Positions 1 to 12,099 of a DNA stretch of 64,000 nt are shown here, one piece after another (position 1 is the stretch's first letter; each line of letters opens with the position of its first letter). The stretch spans positions 124,001 to 188,000 of the forward strand of contig JAGTJM010000033.1 in the NCBI GenBank assembly GCA_020747015.1, in the 5' to 3' direction. The notes beneath the pieces are model-generated. The model was not told the DNA's origin. It saw nothing but the letters and a program-made list of their open reading frames with translations, and searched no databases. The DNA comes from Pyrenochaeta sp. MPI-SDFR-AT-0127 (Eukaryota > Ascomycota > Dothideomycetes > Pleosporales > Cucurbitariaceae). The translations under genes and the position numbers were made by a program.

Positions 1-1444
1 AAGACTACATAGGGTCGAGAACTTACCACATGCTGCTGTGTTAACATATTCGAGTACCGGCTAAGTGGCATTTGAAACTTTGGTGCTGGACCGGCAGCAA
101 CAGAACCGGTTGCTTGTGCAATGGGTGTTACAAAGGACGCAGGCGTTGAAGCGTGACTGGTCCCGTTGTAATTGTCCATTGCGGTTTGCAACCCTTGTGT
201 TCCTTGAAATACGTCTAGGAGCTTTAGCATCGGTTTTGAACCCCACTCAATGTAATGATCCTCGACAGCTTTCTTTTGATTTGCAGCTTGTTGAGCCATA
301 TCGGTAATGATTTGTTGTTGTCGCTGGAGAAGTGCGCCATGTTGCGAGTAATCTGCATCGACCATGGGCGCGTAAACTTCTTCTTGCTGCATCAGTTCGC
401 TATGTGCTTGGAAACGGAGGCCGTCTATGTAGGTTCCTTGATCTCTTGCGGTACTCAAAATTGCTTGGGTACGGTTGATGACGTTGACATCTTGTTGCGA
501 ATTAATTGCAGGTATAGCAGTGATTGCTTTCATAATTGCTTCATACGGTGGAGTATCAACCTGGTTGGCTGTGGTTACGTAGTGTGTCAGCTTCTTGAGA
601 TGGACTCTTTTTCGCAAGGTTCGTGCCTGATGGAAGTTTCTTCGTGCAGTTGTCTTCGTGTTATCCTTATAAGCCTCCCACTGTTGGGCATATTTTGTCT
701 TGTCAGAGTTATAACATTCCGCAGCATTGGTGTTAGATTCAATATCAATTTTGAGTTCATCAATAGTCAGAAACTCCGAATATATCTCTTCAAGCCGTTG
801 CTCGACTAGTATGAGAAGATCAAACACATCTCCTATTTCGAGATGTGGTGTTAGAACTGAGAGGAAATAGATTAGTAAGAGTCATTTTGATTGAGGGAGT
901 GTGTAAACATGTCTAAAAGCTAAGAGTGAAAGGTTCCGAATATGTAATCATACTTACAGTCATACGCGGCTGTGCCCAAGCGACACGAATCTTCTGCGAA
1001 TGCCTGCAACCATTGTTGGAAGGCCTCTAAGCCTGCTCGCATGCTCTCCATAGCTTGCATCTTTGGATGATACACTTCACCTATCCACTTTTCGAAGTCT
1101 CGCGTTGATGCAATGTATCGTGTTTCATGATCTGGGACGCGCAAGTTCACCAACCGGTCGACATCAACATAAAATTGAGCGAGCCGTACGTTTTCCCGAG
1201 GAAGATGCATGGGAGTAGCTGCTGGGATGAGCTGAGCAAGCGAAAAGGTCGCCATGTCTGGTGCAATCTCTGTGTATTGTGGTGGTGCTGTTCCACAGTA
1301 TGATTGAGCTGTTCCGGCACTTGCTGACTGAGGTGGAGTGAAGAACTGTGTGGGTGCACCAGAAGCTGGCGCCGTTGTCTGTTGATTATTGTAGTTGTAG
1401 TAACCGGCAGGCCCAGTTGGAACAATATAATTGTACGAAAACAT
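1..1444 (-). CDS. Hypothetical glutamine-rich/coiled-coil protein, 3' end outside window
   Basis: Not recognised as any named family. Exon 1 runs 1444..958 from an ATG and exon 2 runs 856..27. The phase-1 junction at the GTAAGT donor joins cleanly to a CTCAG acceptor. A second GTAAGT donor at 26 in phase 0 shows the gene continues past the window edge. The first ~75 residues are a low-complexity tract rich in Gln, Ala, Pro, Thr and Tyr. The rest is helical and charged, with many Gln, Glu, Lys and Arg residues, compatible with coiled coil. No signal peptide or membrane segment is visible. It lies downstream of a HET gene on the same strand, 387 nt away. Function is unknown; the coding call rests on long stop-free exons joined in phase. 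Confidence 0.7.
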
Positions 1445-1831
1445 TCTGGGGGCTGAATAGCTCTCGTCGATTTGTGGTTGCCCGTCGGCAGGGCGAGAGC
1501 GTTTTGTCGGTTATTGGGCACGGCTTGAATGCAATAATCAAAGTATATGTTCTGGCTAAAAGGATTTAATTCTTACTACAATCATAGGAAAGAGTGAAAA
1601 CAGATATGTAGTAGCTATTTGAGCATGTTGTGGGCATGGGAATCTGCTGGTGCGGCTGAAGACCTGAAGCCTCGCATTGACCTAAAACGGCAATTGCAGT
1701 CGGATAGGCCATTCAAATCGTTCACAGCCTCATTCCTCTAGCTTTACCGGCAGCGCTTTCCCGAGTCAGTTAGGACTGCAGTTTATTCTTGAAACTAGTA
1801 CAGTGTCTGAAGATTTAACCTTGAGAGCAGC
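1445..1831. other. Intergenic, HET gene 3' side / hypothetical gene 5' side
   Basis: 387 nt between two minus-strand genes. It must hold the terminator of the HET gene and the promoter of the next. I see no clear TATA box or other motif. Confidence 0.5.
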
Positions 1832-4287
1832 TCAATCGTCGTTTGGCGCAGGCTTGAGCCTCATCGCGTGAAGAGGGCAAGCTGCAATCCCGACCTGATT
1901 ATCTCCCATAACTTGGCAAAATCCATCATACATAACGCTCGTAATCTTTACGTACTGAGCGTCGGTCCGTTCGTCAGGCATGAAATCTGGTAATAGGCCA
2001 ACCGGAACCTTCGTTTTCGGGTTGACAATGAAGAGGTCTTTTCCAAATGAAGAACCACGTGTTCGGGCTTGTGGCATGTGCTGACCGACACTCACCATGA
2101 AGATTGGTTCTCCCCTTTTGCCTTCCGGTTGTCTCGCGTGTTTCGCAAGGAGACCAATAGTCATTAGTATCTCATCGTATTGAACGTAGACGGGTACGAA
2201 AAGCTTGTTGATCCAAGCTGCAGCAGAGAGTGGAACGCGGCAGTTCACCATTGCTGCGAGGAGGAGCATCGTGCGTAGCAGTGGCGCCGACCATGATGCT
2301 CTCATCTGCGTCTTGAAGCTCTGCCAGTCCGCTTGCTGACTTGTGTTGATTTGCTTTGGATCTTCGGCGCACCAAAGGTGGTCTAATATCTTTCTTGCCT
2401 GGACAAGGAGTGGAACACTTTGCCCTGACTCGTCATCCCGAGCATCAGCCTCTGTCTCATCCAGGTCGTATAAGTCTTGCAAAAGATCATCTTCTCCATA
2501 CTCAAGGCCTGGCCCATATCTTACAATTGTTTCATCGCCACTCTCAAGCACATGTACTTTCCATGTCTCGTCCAATGGCACCCAGCCGCATCGTGCAGCG
2601 TCCATTCTCTCTAGTGTCCAGCTGGGGCTAGGAAAATTCCCATGTTTGGAGAGCTCCCCGCCCCGATGTGATTCCATCCATTGCTGTTGAAAGAGGGCCA
2701 TGGAGGATTCCAGCGTTTGGATGACCAAGTTGGGCGAGCTGTGGCAAACGAAATCTTTGACTTGCACGATCGATGTAATGTGCACATGGGTTGAAAGAGC
2801 ATTCGAACTTTCGGGTACCTGGTGGCCTATCAACTTCATGTAGTCCCCAAGTGTTGTAGGGCTCGGCAGATGCTTGCTTGGTAACCAGCCGTCGATACCA
2901 TCGGTGCACTCGGGTTCAAGCATAGACCGTGTGAACCTGCATGTGAATGCATGACCAGATCGAGCAGCCTGTTCATATAGATCCAAATAGATCTCGCCGA
3001 ATGACATCCCGATAGCCTTCTTCTGTGGGTATTTGTACCATGGAAATGGTGGCATGGTGGCAAATATATAGTCTCGTGGCATGGTGGCGGACCTATGGGA
3101 AGCAAGATTTACTCGAAGAAATTTCCGGTGTGAATACTCTCTTCTTCGGTGCGCAAGGGGCTGACAGGGTTTACGATGGTGCCGCCGTTGACATACGCTT
3201 CGAGGAACTTTGTCATTGCAGGAATGCCCTCAGATCCAGAGACACAGTACGCTAGTACCCATAGGGAATCAGCAAGTGTGGTAAGATCATTCTGATGTCG
3301 ATAGAAATCAAGATCATCTACATGTTGCGGGACTGATTTTGTCTTCGGCAAATCTGTGACGCTATATTAGAACCAGCCTAGAAATGTTTAGATGACAACA
3401 GCATACTATGTTGGCCAACAACAAATTCAATCGTATGCGACAGTAGACACTCCTGCAATGTCCACAGCCTCTGCAGATACGACTCCGTGCAAACGAACTC
3501 CCAATGCTCATCAGCGTGAGCATACAACTTTCTTGTGAAATCTGCGTGATCCTCAAAGCCTTTTACAGCTGCTACACAGCAGTCGTATAATCCATCACAC
3601 TCTCTTACAGCGATAGTCTTGTTCGCCATTCGGAATATGGTTGGTATGGCCTCTACGATAGCTAGGACTTCAGTCTCTTTCGTCTGATCCACTGTTAAGG
3701 TGTCCATCCAAAATGCGCCGTCTCCGACCAGCGCCGGAAGATCGTTGGCGATGAAGTCGGCCTTTTCTTGTGAGGCTTTGACTTTGTACGGAATACCGGG
3801 AATGGATCTCCACGTCCATTCGCCCCATACGTGGCTGAAAGCGATGTAATCGAGTGAGTCGATGCGGGCTTCGAAGAGTACTAGCATGCCGTCTACGAAA
3901 CGGGCAAACTTGATCACAGAGGTTTCTTGAGTGTTTTTGGCGTCATCGTTCTCGTTTCTTGCGTCTTGAGATGAGTCGCTACTTAGTTCTTCGGGATGTT
4001 CAGCATCCTGGAGAATAAGTTTACCGAACGCACGCAGTATGGTGTTTCCTAGAAATGATGACATTATGATGAACCTTACACTGAGAGACAAGACCAAGAC
4101 TATGTGAAGAGATATCAGGGCAGCCTGGAGAGGTAGGCTGCGGATGAACAAGGCTGAAATGAGGGACATTTGTGGCTGTGCTATTGCGCCACTGTCCTCG
4201 ACAGGTAACGTTACAATCTTACGTGAAGGCGAAAATAATAGCAGATACCTTGTCAAACGTAAAGATGCAAGCATCGTAAGCATTCAT
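1832..4287 (-). CDS. Heterokaryon incompatibility (HET) domain protein, multi-exon
   Basis: HET-domain proteins are fungal effectors of non-self recognition and regulated cell death. Secure exons are 4064..3407, 3353..3197 and 3143..1832, giving about 708 residues from the Met at 4064. The HET hallmarks are visible in order: FSHVWGEW, FWMDTLTVDQ, IPTIFRMANKTIAV, and LQRLWTLQEC in the first exon, then PRDYIFATMPPFPWY at the start of the last. The second intron (GTATGT donor, 53 nt) removes an apparent frameshift and gives a smooth ...YSHRKFLRV... junction. The true start is uncertain. A short exon at 4287..4249 (MNAYDACIFTFDK, followed by GTATCT) looks like a natural first exon, but I could not find an acceptor in the right phase. 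Acting partner and trigger are unknown. Confidence 0.8.
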
Positions 4288-4396
4288 GACTCTGTCACCG
4301 ATCATGACTGGCGCTAGAAGCGCCGAGAGAGCATACAGTGGGGCATATCTTACAGACAATCGCGTGTTGAATTTTGTGTTTATTCCTCTAGACTGT

Positions 4397-5830
4397 TCAT
4401 TTGGTGAAGTCGTTGTTCACCGGCGTGAGAACAATCCTCCTATACGTCGTCAGGTTTGGTGTCCCGTTGTCTGTGACCTCTAGGATGACATGCAAAGGTG
4501 ATCCCCTCTCAGACAGTCGTACGGGCTTTGACCTTATAATTTCGCAAGATTTTCCTGGTGGAGGCACTGAGATTTCTACTTTCTTCCCGTCTTCTGATGG
4601 CTTCAATTCCACATTAACAACCTCCCACGAATGATACGTCTGAATAGCACTTGGTTCGCGATACTGCCACCACTTGAACGACAGCTCATCGCCATCCGGA
4701 TCATAGCTCTTTGACGCATCGAGGGTGACGGTCGAACCTGCATCCACATCCAAAAAGATTGGCCCGAGACCTTTGTTGCCGTCAACCTCTACAACAGGCT
4801 GATGATTGACTTTGCTGAAGTCTGAAGTCAATGTCCAGCGCATCCTTGCTGCGAAGTCAGCTTGAAACGCATTCCGCCACCTCCAAACTGTCGCCCGTGT
4901 TGATCGATGCTTATTTCCATCCAAGCCTACCACTTCATCATCGCAGTCCGCAAAATGACCCCTCGGCGGGAGCCCTTTGGGGCTAACATTCACACCAATA
5001 TAGCGTCCACCCCAACTTCCCCAGCTAGGTTCTTCAGGGACGCCCAGTCCATTCTGAATCATATACAAAAAGGTCGGCGTATCGCCTTCCATCGCATACA
5101 TGACATCGGGATACTTCGCACCCAAGGGCCCGATCTGGAAATTCTTCTTGATCCATTCTGGAGATACCATTGATCGGTCAGCAGCGCCGCGGTCCGCAGG
5201 TATATCACCTGAGATACCAATCCAAGCAGCAGAAGCGTACTGATTCCAACCGTGGACAGAGCAAATATAGAAGAGATCGGGCCACTGCTGACGAATCCAA
5301 GAACCCGTATCATCTTGATCGGATATCGTGTAGATACGCAATTTCGACCGCAGACGAGCTGCATCTGGTTGGTTTCGTATTTTATACAGGACAGAGGCGA
5401 GAACGTTGGTGCCACCCCATACTAGCACCCATAAGGGACGCTCATCTTGCTTTTGAAGTTGCTTCAGAAGCAGTTCGGACCCTTCGCTGAGCGGGATGGT
5501 ATCACCGACTGCTTCCATACCGTATACCGGAGCACCAGGCTTGATAAGCGTTCTGATGTGCTCGGGCGTTGGGTATGGACTATTCGGATGGGTGTGGGCA
5601 TTGAGATTATCAACAACCTCTGAGTAACCGTCTACGATGTCATGGAGAGCCTCCGGAGCTACCTTGTCGCGCAGCCATGTTGATGTTGTTGGCACAATAC
5701 CCTCGGTGTCGAACTGATTTGAGTATGTGAGATATCGACAGAAAGACTGGGCATCGTCTGGCTCATTTGTGATGTCTGTCAGGATGAATATACGTGGTTT
5801 GGTAGGGTATGAATCCAGTGTGTGAGCCAT
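4397..5830 (-). CDS. DUF1593 / Sde182-type nucleoside-hydrolase-like protein
   Basis: Single-exon gene of 477 residues from an ATG at 5830. The N-terminal part reads RIFILTDITNEPDDAQSF, the acidic Asp-rich start of the DUF1593 (Sde182, cellulose-binding, nucleoside-hydrolase-like) fold. This is followed by the conserved WVLVWGGTNVL and WPDLFYICSVHG blocks. The last ~110 residues carry a DGDELSFKWWQYREP segment typical of the beta-sandwich C-terminal domain of the family. No signal peptide is seen, so the protein is probably cytosolic or enters another route. The substrate is not known for fungal members. It sits 669 nt downstream of a sugar transporter on the same strand. That would fit a carbohydrate or nucleoside use role, but this is inference. 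Confidence 0.88.
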   Translation of the reverse strand: MAHTLDSYPTKPRIFILTDITNEPDDAQSFCRYLTYSNQFDTEGIVPTTSTWLRDKVAPEALHDIVDGYSEVVDNLNAHTHPNSPYPTPEHIRTLIKPGAPVYGMEAVGDTIPLSEGSELLLKQLQKQDERPLWVLVWGGTNVLASVLYKIRNQPDAARLRSKLRIYTISDQDDTGSWIRQQWPDLFYICSVHGWNQYASAAWIGISGDIPADRGAADRSMVSPEWIKKNFQIGPLGAKYPDVMYAMEGDTPTFLYMIQNGLGVPEEPSWGSWGGRYIGVNVSPKGLPPRGHFADCDDEVVGLDGNKHRSTRATVWRWRNAFQADFAARMRWTLTSDFSKVNHQPVVEVDGNKGLGPIFLDVDAGSTVTLDASKSYDPDGDELSFKWWQYREPSAIQTYHSWEVVNVELKPSEDGKKVEISVPPPGKSCEIIRSKPVRLSERGSPLHVILEVTDNGTPNLTTYRRIVLTPVNNDFTK

Positions 5831-6499
5831 TGTGGTTGAGAGGGGATGAGCAGTAGGAGTGAGGTCTCATCACAGTTGGAAAGAAATGCAAAGGTAACAT
5901 TTTTTTCCTCAACCACAAGTGATGAGCTCATTGCCAGCGAGCATCTCCATCTGAGGTGGTCCAAGGGGGCGCTAGATGAGGAAGTGAGAGCCCTCTTTCC
6001 CCGCACACGGAAGCGTTCCGATTATTAGAGACAAGCCCAAAAAAGCAATGTTACGCGCCACCAACTGATCACTTCCCGAAGTGCTGCCGTAGGAGTATCA
6101 ATCGTCAAGCGAGGCCCTCAGTTTGATGCTTAGATAGGCTGGGATCAGCATATGTTGATCATCTGCGCTCCGGACCTACATGAACAATTTTTGAGCCCTC
6201 GTTCGGGAAGTTGTGATGCTTGAGACAGACATTGCCCCAGAGAACAAGGGCAGTATTATGGTTTAGGCTTCATCAAGTCGATGGTTAGCACAGGTTTCTA
6301 TTCATGAGGATATTTCGCAGATTAAGAGCTATACATATATGATGGTTCAGACACAGCAGCTTCATTGGTAGATCCGTTTTAGTTACATTTCTACTAGCTT
6401 GATTCCACAGAATGAAGTCTCAATTAATACCTAACACTACTGAACCTGATAGGCCGTGAAAAGAATACATGTTCCGTCGCTTGTGAGTTGTCACACAGC
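5831..6499. other. Intergenic between DUF1593 and sugar transporter genes
   Basis: 669 nt between two minus-strand genes. It holds the 3' end of the transporter and the promoter of the DUF1593 gene. No gene-like ORF, repeat or clear regulatory motif was recognised. Confidence 0.5.
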
Positions 6500-8232
6500 C
6501 TAAACCTCCTTACTGGCCATCGCTCCCGCGGCAGCATCATTTCGCTCCTGCGTTGTTGACTTGTATTTCTTGAACTGCCTTGCCGGCACGCCCTTCGCAA
6601 ACATCTCGTCCAACTCCTGATAGCTTCTACCCGTAGTTTCAGGCTGATAGAAGAACAAATACACGATACAAATAAGGCAAGTGCCTCCGAAAATGAACGC
6701 AATTTTAGCTCCCAAGTTTGCCTGATCCGGATTAAACATATACGGGATGGTGAACTGCCACATGACATTGATAGATGAAGAAACGGCGAGGCCGATGGCT
6801 ACGGTCTTGTAGCGCAGGCGTGATGTGGACACTTCGGCGAGGAGGGCGAAGGCTGTGCTACCAATGGTGACGTTATACCACCAAGAGTAGATGAGGATGA
6901 ATGCGACAGTGCCCTTGACCATTGCAGGATTGGCCGTATTTGTTCCGAGGCCACCAGTAATGAGGAGGAACATGGTGAGGATAATCAGACCATAGAAGGT
7001 GAGGCCGCGGCGGCCGACTTTGTCCAAGATCGCTGCCGCCATGAAGTTGCCCACGATGGAAAGAGTTGGCTGTGCGATTTGCACTTTGAAACTCATGTCA
7101 GTCGTGTATCCTGCAAGCTGAAGGTAGTAGGTGAAGTAGCCAGCGACAAAGGCAATACCAGACAGAGACTGGATACACATGGGCATGATGCTGATAATTG
7201 TGCGGCGAAGGTTCGACTTGCGGAAGCACTCGGCATAGGTGACACCCGCAGTCTCCTTCTTGACTTCTTCAAGCGTAACTTGGACAAGTGCGAGGCGCTT
7301 CTCTCCGCGCTCGCCGGTGTAGCCGAGTTTGTGCAGGCTTTTGAGCGCTGCGTCGTTTCGACCTTTGGACACGAGCCACCATGGCGATCTAGAAAGAATC
7401 AGTGGGAAGTGCACCAATGCGATGGGCGGGGCACTTACTCAGGCATGAAGGGCCATATGATAGCTGCAACAGCCGCGAAGCCCCATTGAGAGCAGAAGAT
7501 AGTTCGATAGGCCCATCGTGTCTGGACAGCACCTGTGTACTTGATGATGATAAAAGCCGTGAGCGGGCCAACGCCGTACGACACTCCAAGAAAGCAGGTG
7601 AGAATTCCACGGAGCTTGAGAGGCGCGATCTCTCCAACATAGCCAACCATCATGGTAGCAATGATACCGATTGACAGGCCGTTGATGAGCTTTCCCGCGA
7701 AGAAGACGGCATTGGTCGTTGCCACAAATTCCACGGCGATAGCGATGAAGGCAATGACCAAGGCGATGAGAAGCGTGTAGCGGCGACCGATCCAGTCTGC
7801 AATTTGACCTGTAACAAGACATGCTACAACCTTGCTACTTCATGTGAGCCAGGCAATCTTCTCCCACTCTGTGCATACATGTACTTACGAAGCAGATGGC
7901 GCACCACTGAACGCAGACTGCCAAGCTGCAGGCAAGACATATTTGCCTGACCCCTTTGGAAACTCAAACCCAAAGTCCTTCCTAAACTGGGGAATACCAA
8001 CAACCGCTCCAGCAGCCTGAGTTTCGAAAGCCACAAGAACGATGGTCCAGCAAGCATAGAGGCACCAGAGAAACGCCCACGGATTTCGCTTCAATGTTTC
8101 CCATATCGTACCATCGTGATCTTCGAAGTCGGTCGCATGCGCAGCGAGATGCTGGGAGTCGTTGAGATCGGTGTCAATGTGCTCAACACCAGGCTTTGTG
8201 GAAGCCTTTTCATCGTGCAGTGTGGCCGACAT
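6500..8232 (-). CDS. MFS sugar transporter, alpha-glucoside (maltose) permease type
   Basis: Proton-coupled sugar importer of the major facilitator superfamily. Exons are 8232..7889, 7834..7439 and 7388..6500, joining in phase to 542 residues, the usual length of the family. The first ~55 residues are a soluble tail. Membrane helices follow, with GIPQFRKDFG, then GQIADWIGRR (the MFS loop 2-3 signature), GEIAPLKLRG, PESPWWLVSKGR and PETTGRSYQELDEMF (the sugar-transporter signature near the C-terminus). The tail ends in ASKEV. This pattern matches fungal maltose/alpha-glucoside permeases rather than hexose carriers, but the substrate cannot be fixed from sequence. Both introns are 50-54 nt with GTAAGT donors. 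The gene lies next to a DUF1593 gene on the same strand. Confidence 0.92.
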
Positions 8233-10051
8233 GTTGATGGTGAGGGCTAGAAGTGTGGAGTGCAGCTTGTCTGGGGAATCTCCATGGGGAAGTCATGAAG
8301 GTTTTCAAGTCGATCGCTCGTGTGCTAACAGCTGCTGGTTTTGGAAGGGTACCTTGGGTTCGGAACGTTCCCCGAAGGCAGCTCGAGCATGATTGCCCCT
8401 TGCGTTTGGACCTTGCACCCCAACTTGGCCAGCAACCTAAATTACATCCAACCAATCTCTGCATGACTCGAAACTCCCCGCCTCCCTGCAAGGCAGGACC
8501 GTGTTGACGGTGTTCTTACCCTAGCTACTCACCTGGTCCATTGCCGAGAGACATGTCGATACGGGCTTGGTAGTCGAGGGTTCCCCGCAACTTTGACCCC
8601 AGTAAAACGATTTCACCGCTCTCCAAAGGAAATAGTGGGCCACAACCCCAGATTGGGCAATCTTAAGCACCAGTATGTGCACGAGGTTTTCGGGGAATTG
8701 CCGCATCTACAAGCGACGCGCATGCTCAGCATGAACGTGTCGTCTCCAGAAAACTGGGCTTGAGCCCGGGAGCCGAACACAGCACCGATTAGAGTCGCTC
8801 TCTGGGGCTCTGTTACCAAATACCCGTCATCCGGCTACCACACCTTGTAAAGGAAGTGCTTCTTGATCCGGCATATGCAAACAAACCATAATCATCGTCA
8901 TATTGTTGTTGGTGTTTCTGGAATCAGCAACTTTGCCTTTGCCTCTGATGTCAGTCTGAATGCCTGTACATGATACAGAAGAGTTTGGCAATATATAAAC
9001 ATCTCTTCAAGAGACTCATACCTTGTCTTCTATCAAATGTACTGGGCGCCTCAAGACGCAAGTTCTCGATGTGGTTGTCGTCAGTGAACATGAAGTGAGA
9101 AGATTTGACATGCTGCTTGACTGAGAAGGCAGTGAAGTCCTTCTTAAGCTCACACTTCACGACAAGTCCTAATAAGCCTTAAATCGCCTTGCACAACAGC
9201 TCGTTTCTTCATGAACCTCACACATAGAGATGGAGGATCTGCAACTGTCTTCCTTTTGGTATTTCAGAATAGCCCTGGACAATAGACTGCTTCGAGGACA
9301 AAAGCACGAAAAAGCAGGCTGCGGCAATTTCACAATTTTATGGAGGTCTTGCACTTTATTTGTGAGTCATTACGGCTAGTAAGATTGACTCGGCAGATGT
9401 TGGTGGCAGAGCGGCATTTGAAGGCCTGCCTACCTTGAACACGTCCAGTGAATTCATCCAATGTGCACATCCTGCCTGCCATAACTTGCCTAGCCATGAT
9501 TTCAAGACTGAGTATCAAAATTGAACAGTGGTTTGCACATTGCGTGCTGGAATTATAAGACCTAGCATGCCAAATTGTACAGCTCGAACTGTAGTGGTGC
9601 TAGAATTGAGCATGACACCGGCGTCAACCGCACCTTTACTAGCACAAACTGAGTCCTATTCGAGGAAAAGGCGCAACGCTATAGAGTTCGGTGTTCTCAC
9701 ACGATGCTGTCTAAAGGCCATGCGATGCGCGCAGGTCATGATTTGACTCAGCCACAATAACAGCGCATCAACTTTGGCAAACGCTTGCAGTCAACCAGAT
9801 GAAGATAAGAACCCGTGACGGTGATGATATCTGAGCCTAATTCAAACGACGTTATAGGTGTGACATGACAAAGGTGGAGCATGCGTGCGCTGAAGTCACG
9901 CGCCTAACGTGCAAACCATATCATAATAATTGCAGAATAAGTTAATTGGTAATGTGCGCCTCATACAAATACGAAATTGTAACCGCGTCCAAAGGTACAA
10001 TTGCAATCCTACAATCCCCATATGTTGCAATGGCGCAACGCGAGCATACTT
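8233..10051. other. Gene-free stretch upstream of the sugar transporter
   Basis: About 1.8 kb. The first few hundred bases should contain the transporter promoter. The rest, about 8.9-10.0 kb, is moderately AT-rich with only short, unrecognisable ORFs. No repeat, tRNA or transposon remnant was recognised. Confidence 0.45.
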
Positions 10052-10315
10052 TTAATATCTCCGCCCATCTGCCCTTCCCATAGAACCTGGATGACGCTCC
10101 GTCTTGCTTATGATATACCACGCATGGATAACACCCGGTATCCATCCCAAGCAGCATAGCAGGATGTTGATAAAGAGATCCGCGCTGCAACCGCGTCTCA
10201 TTGCGACAGGTAGGAACGGGATCCATATCGCCAGAAAGTAGAGGAGAATTGTACCCTTTTACGAGTTAGTGAATACTTTCAAATACACTGGGCTACTAAC
10301 TGTGCTCGACGGCAT
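10052..10315 (-). CDS. PMP3: Pmp3-family plasma membrane proteolipid (UPF0057)
   Basis: Small two-helix membrane protein of 72 residues. Yeast Pmp3 relatives affect plasma membrane potential and cation tolerance. Exon 1 is only 15 nt (10315..10301, MPSST). Exon 2 is 10255..10052. The 45-nt intron has a GTTAGT donor, a perfect CACTAAC branch site and joins in phase 0. The family features are ILLYFLAIWIPFLPVAMRRGC, then DLFINILLCCLGWIPGVIHAWYII split across two helices, followed by a short polar tail ending GRADGRRY. The tail is a little longer than in the minimal ~55-residue members, as in other fungal forms. It is too short and too split to appear as a normal ORF. Confidence 0.88.
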
Positions 10316-10788
10316 TGTGTGGTTTATTGTTCCTGTGTCGGCTCTGCCCTTCCTGTCTTGTTCTTGCAGTGTGTTCGGTGTTGTGAATAGTAAACTCGCG
10401 ACAAGTTCTGGGTGCGTTCCTAGCCGGAAGAGTAAATTTGGTATGACACGCGCAAAACTGGGGTTTTCTATATATTTATCATTTCGTGAACCTCTCATGG
10501 CGTGACGTCGCTCGAGACCGAAGGCTTGGATTCGGCCGCTTTCCGGCGCATCCTATTTGATGGCAGAGCCGTGTCATCCGGAAGCCAACGGCAGGTATCC
10601 AACGACAGAACGCAAGCTTTCAAGGTCTGCATGTGACCAAGTATTGTGGAGGCGGAAAACGCTCAAGACATGATGTGGACCGTGGCGCAGGTGGCGCATG
10701 ACGAAGAACGTTGTGTTGAGGCTGAGTTTGGCGATAGGGCTCTGTTTGATGCCGTTTGGCCCGAGTAGGCAGGGCAAGTCCCCGGACG
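10316..10788. other. Intergenic between PMP3 and rhomboid genes
   Basis: 473 nt between two minus-strand genes. It should contain the PMP3 promoter and the 3' end of the rhomboid gene. Nothing else was recognised. Confidence 0.5.
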
Positions 10789-12099
10789 CTACGACGATAG
10801 CGTGCCTGGGCCGATTTCTGCAATTTGCGTAACCAATGGCTCCCAGATATAGTCCTTTGCGTCAAAGTAGACATACGCTGCACCTAGCCCTAAGCTGACA
10901 AGATGGACCTATGAAGTTAGCATAGTCGAACCTGCAGTAGTAGATATACTCACAATAAAAGCAGGCCGATTTCCTCCCTTTGGCGTCTTCACCATTGCAG
11001 CAAGTTGCCAGAGTGCAAACAGCGCCCCCCAGTACTTCGCGTCCAGTCGCAAGATAAGGAAACTTGGCGTCCACACTCTCTCATCCGGATACGCCATACA
11101 AAACGCGCCAAAAACGGCAGCGATCGCACCGCTAGATCCCATATTCAAAGGCAGACCCTTAACCGAGCCCCACCGGAATGCAAAATGCTGCAGGTAGCTT
11201 GTGATAAGTGGAACGCTTACAAAGAACGATGCCGTATGGAATAAATCACCGTCGAAATACTGGACGACCCCTGGGAGGAACCAGCATAGCGCAAACATGT
11301 TCTGACCAATATGTGTCCAATTGCTGTGCACGAATGGGTACGTGAAAGCTGTATACTTCTTCTCGCCAGTGATGTGAATAAGATGTTCCCAGATTGGGAG
11401 TGGAGACCTTTTCATGAAGTGAATTGCGACACTCGCTACTACAATGCCAATAGTGAGTTTGTCGAGATCTTTCCAGCCTGATTTGAGGCCGTCCTTAACC
11501 ACAGTAGGAGTGAGAAACCACGACTGCGACGATGGCTCTCTCTTGGGTAGTGAAGTGCCACCACTCGTGGTGGCCAGGCTGTACTTTGCGTCAAGAAAGG
11601 CAAAGGTGCCATATGTGCCCGTGACGGCAAAAATAGTCCACATCCCGGGCCACAGCAATGTTCTCCGGTTCTTAATGATGCGCTGCTGAATCACCTCCTC
11701 TTTCTCATCGATCTCAATTGTCTTCTGATCAACACGTCCAGCCTCTATTGGGGCACTTTCAATAGGTTCTTCAGTGACAGGCGCAGGGATAAGGCGTTCC
11801 GAGACGACTTTTTTTGGGTTATTTGCCGTAGCTTTTTTACTGGCCTTACTCAACCGGTTCAGCAACAAAGAGGCTTTTCTAGATGCATCAACACGTTCTT
11901 TTGGAAGAGATTCGATACCTCTTGGAAGGGAGGAACTTTTCGTTGAGCCAGGTGGCTTTGTCGAGCCCGATGCCAGACGCACATAATGAGGAAAGATAGA
12001 ACATCCGGTATCTTTGATTCTGCATTGTCGTGGTGCTGATAACCCAAGACGATACTTGCATTTGATGGCTGGCCGCCAGAATGAAATACGAAGAGACAT
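10789..12099 (-). CDS. PCP1: Mitochondrial rhomboid serine protease (Pcp1/Rbd1 type)
   Basis: Intramembrane serine protease. In yeast the orthologue in the mitochondrial inner membrane processes Ccp1 and Mgm1. Exons are 12099..10954 and 10908..10789, joined in phase 0 to 421 residues. The N-terminus is basic and Ser-rich with no acids for ~60 residues, as in a mitochondrial targeting sequence. A charged linker and one early membrane helix follow, then the rhomboid core. The core shows FTYPFVHSNWTHIGQNMFAL (the HxxxN block) and LNMGSSGAIAAVFGAF with the catalytic Ser in GSSG. After the intron comes VHLVSLGLGAAYVYF, whose His lies ten residues before the YxYF motif and fits the catalytic His position. 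The last helix is thus encoded by the small second exon. Confidence 0.9.

Noticed and set aside
8951..9746. Short ORFs of 60-72 codons upstream of the sugar transporter.
   Set aside because: No motif, no splice partners, AT-rich background.
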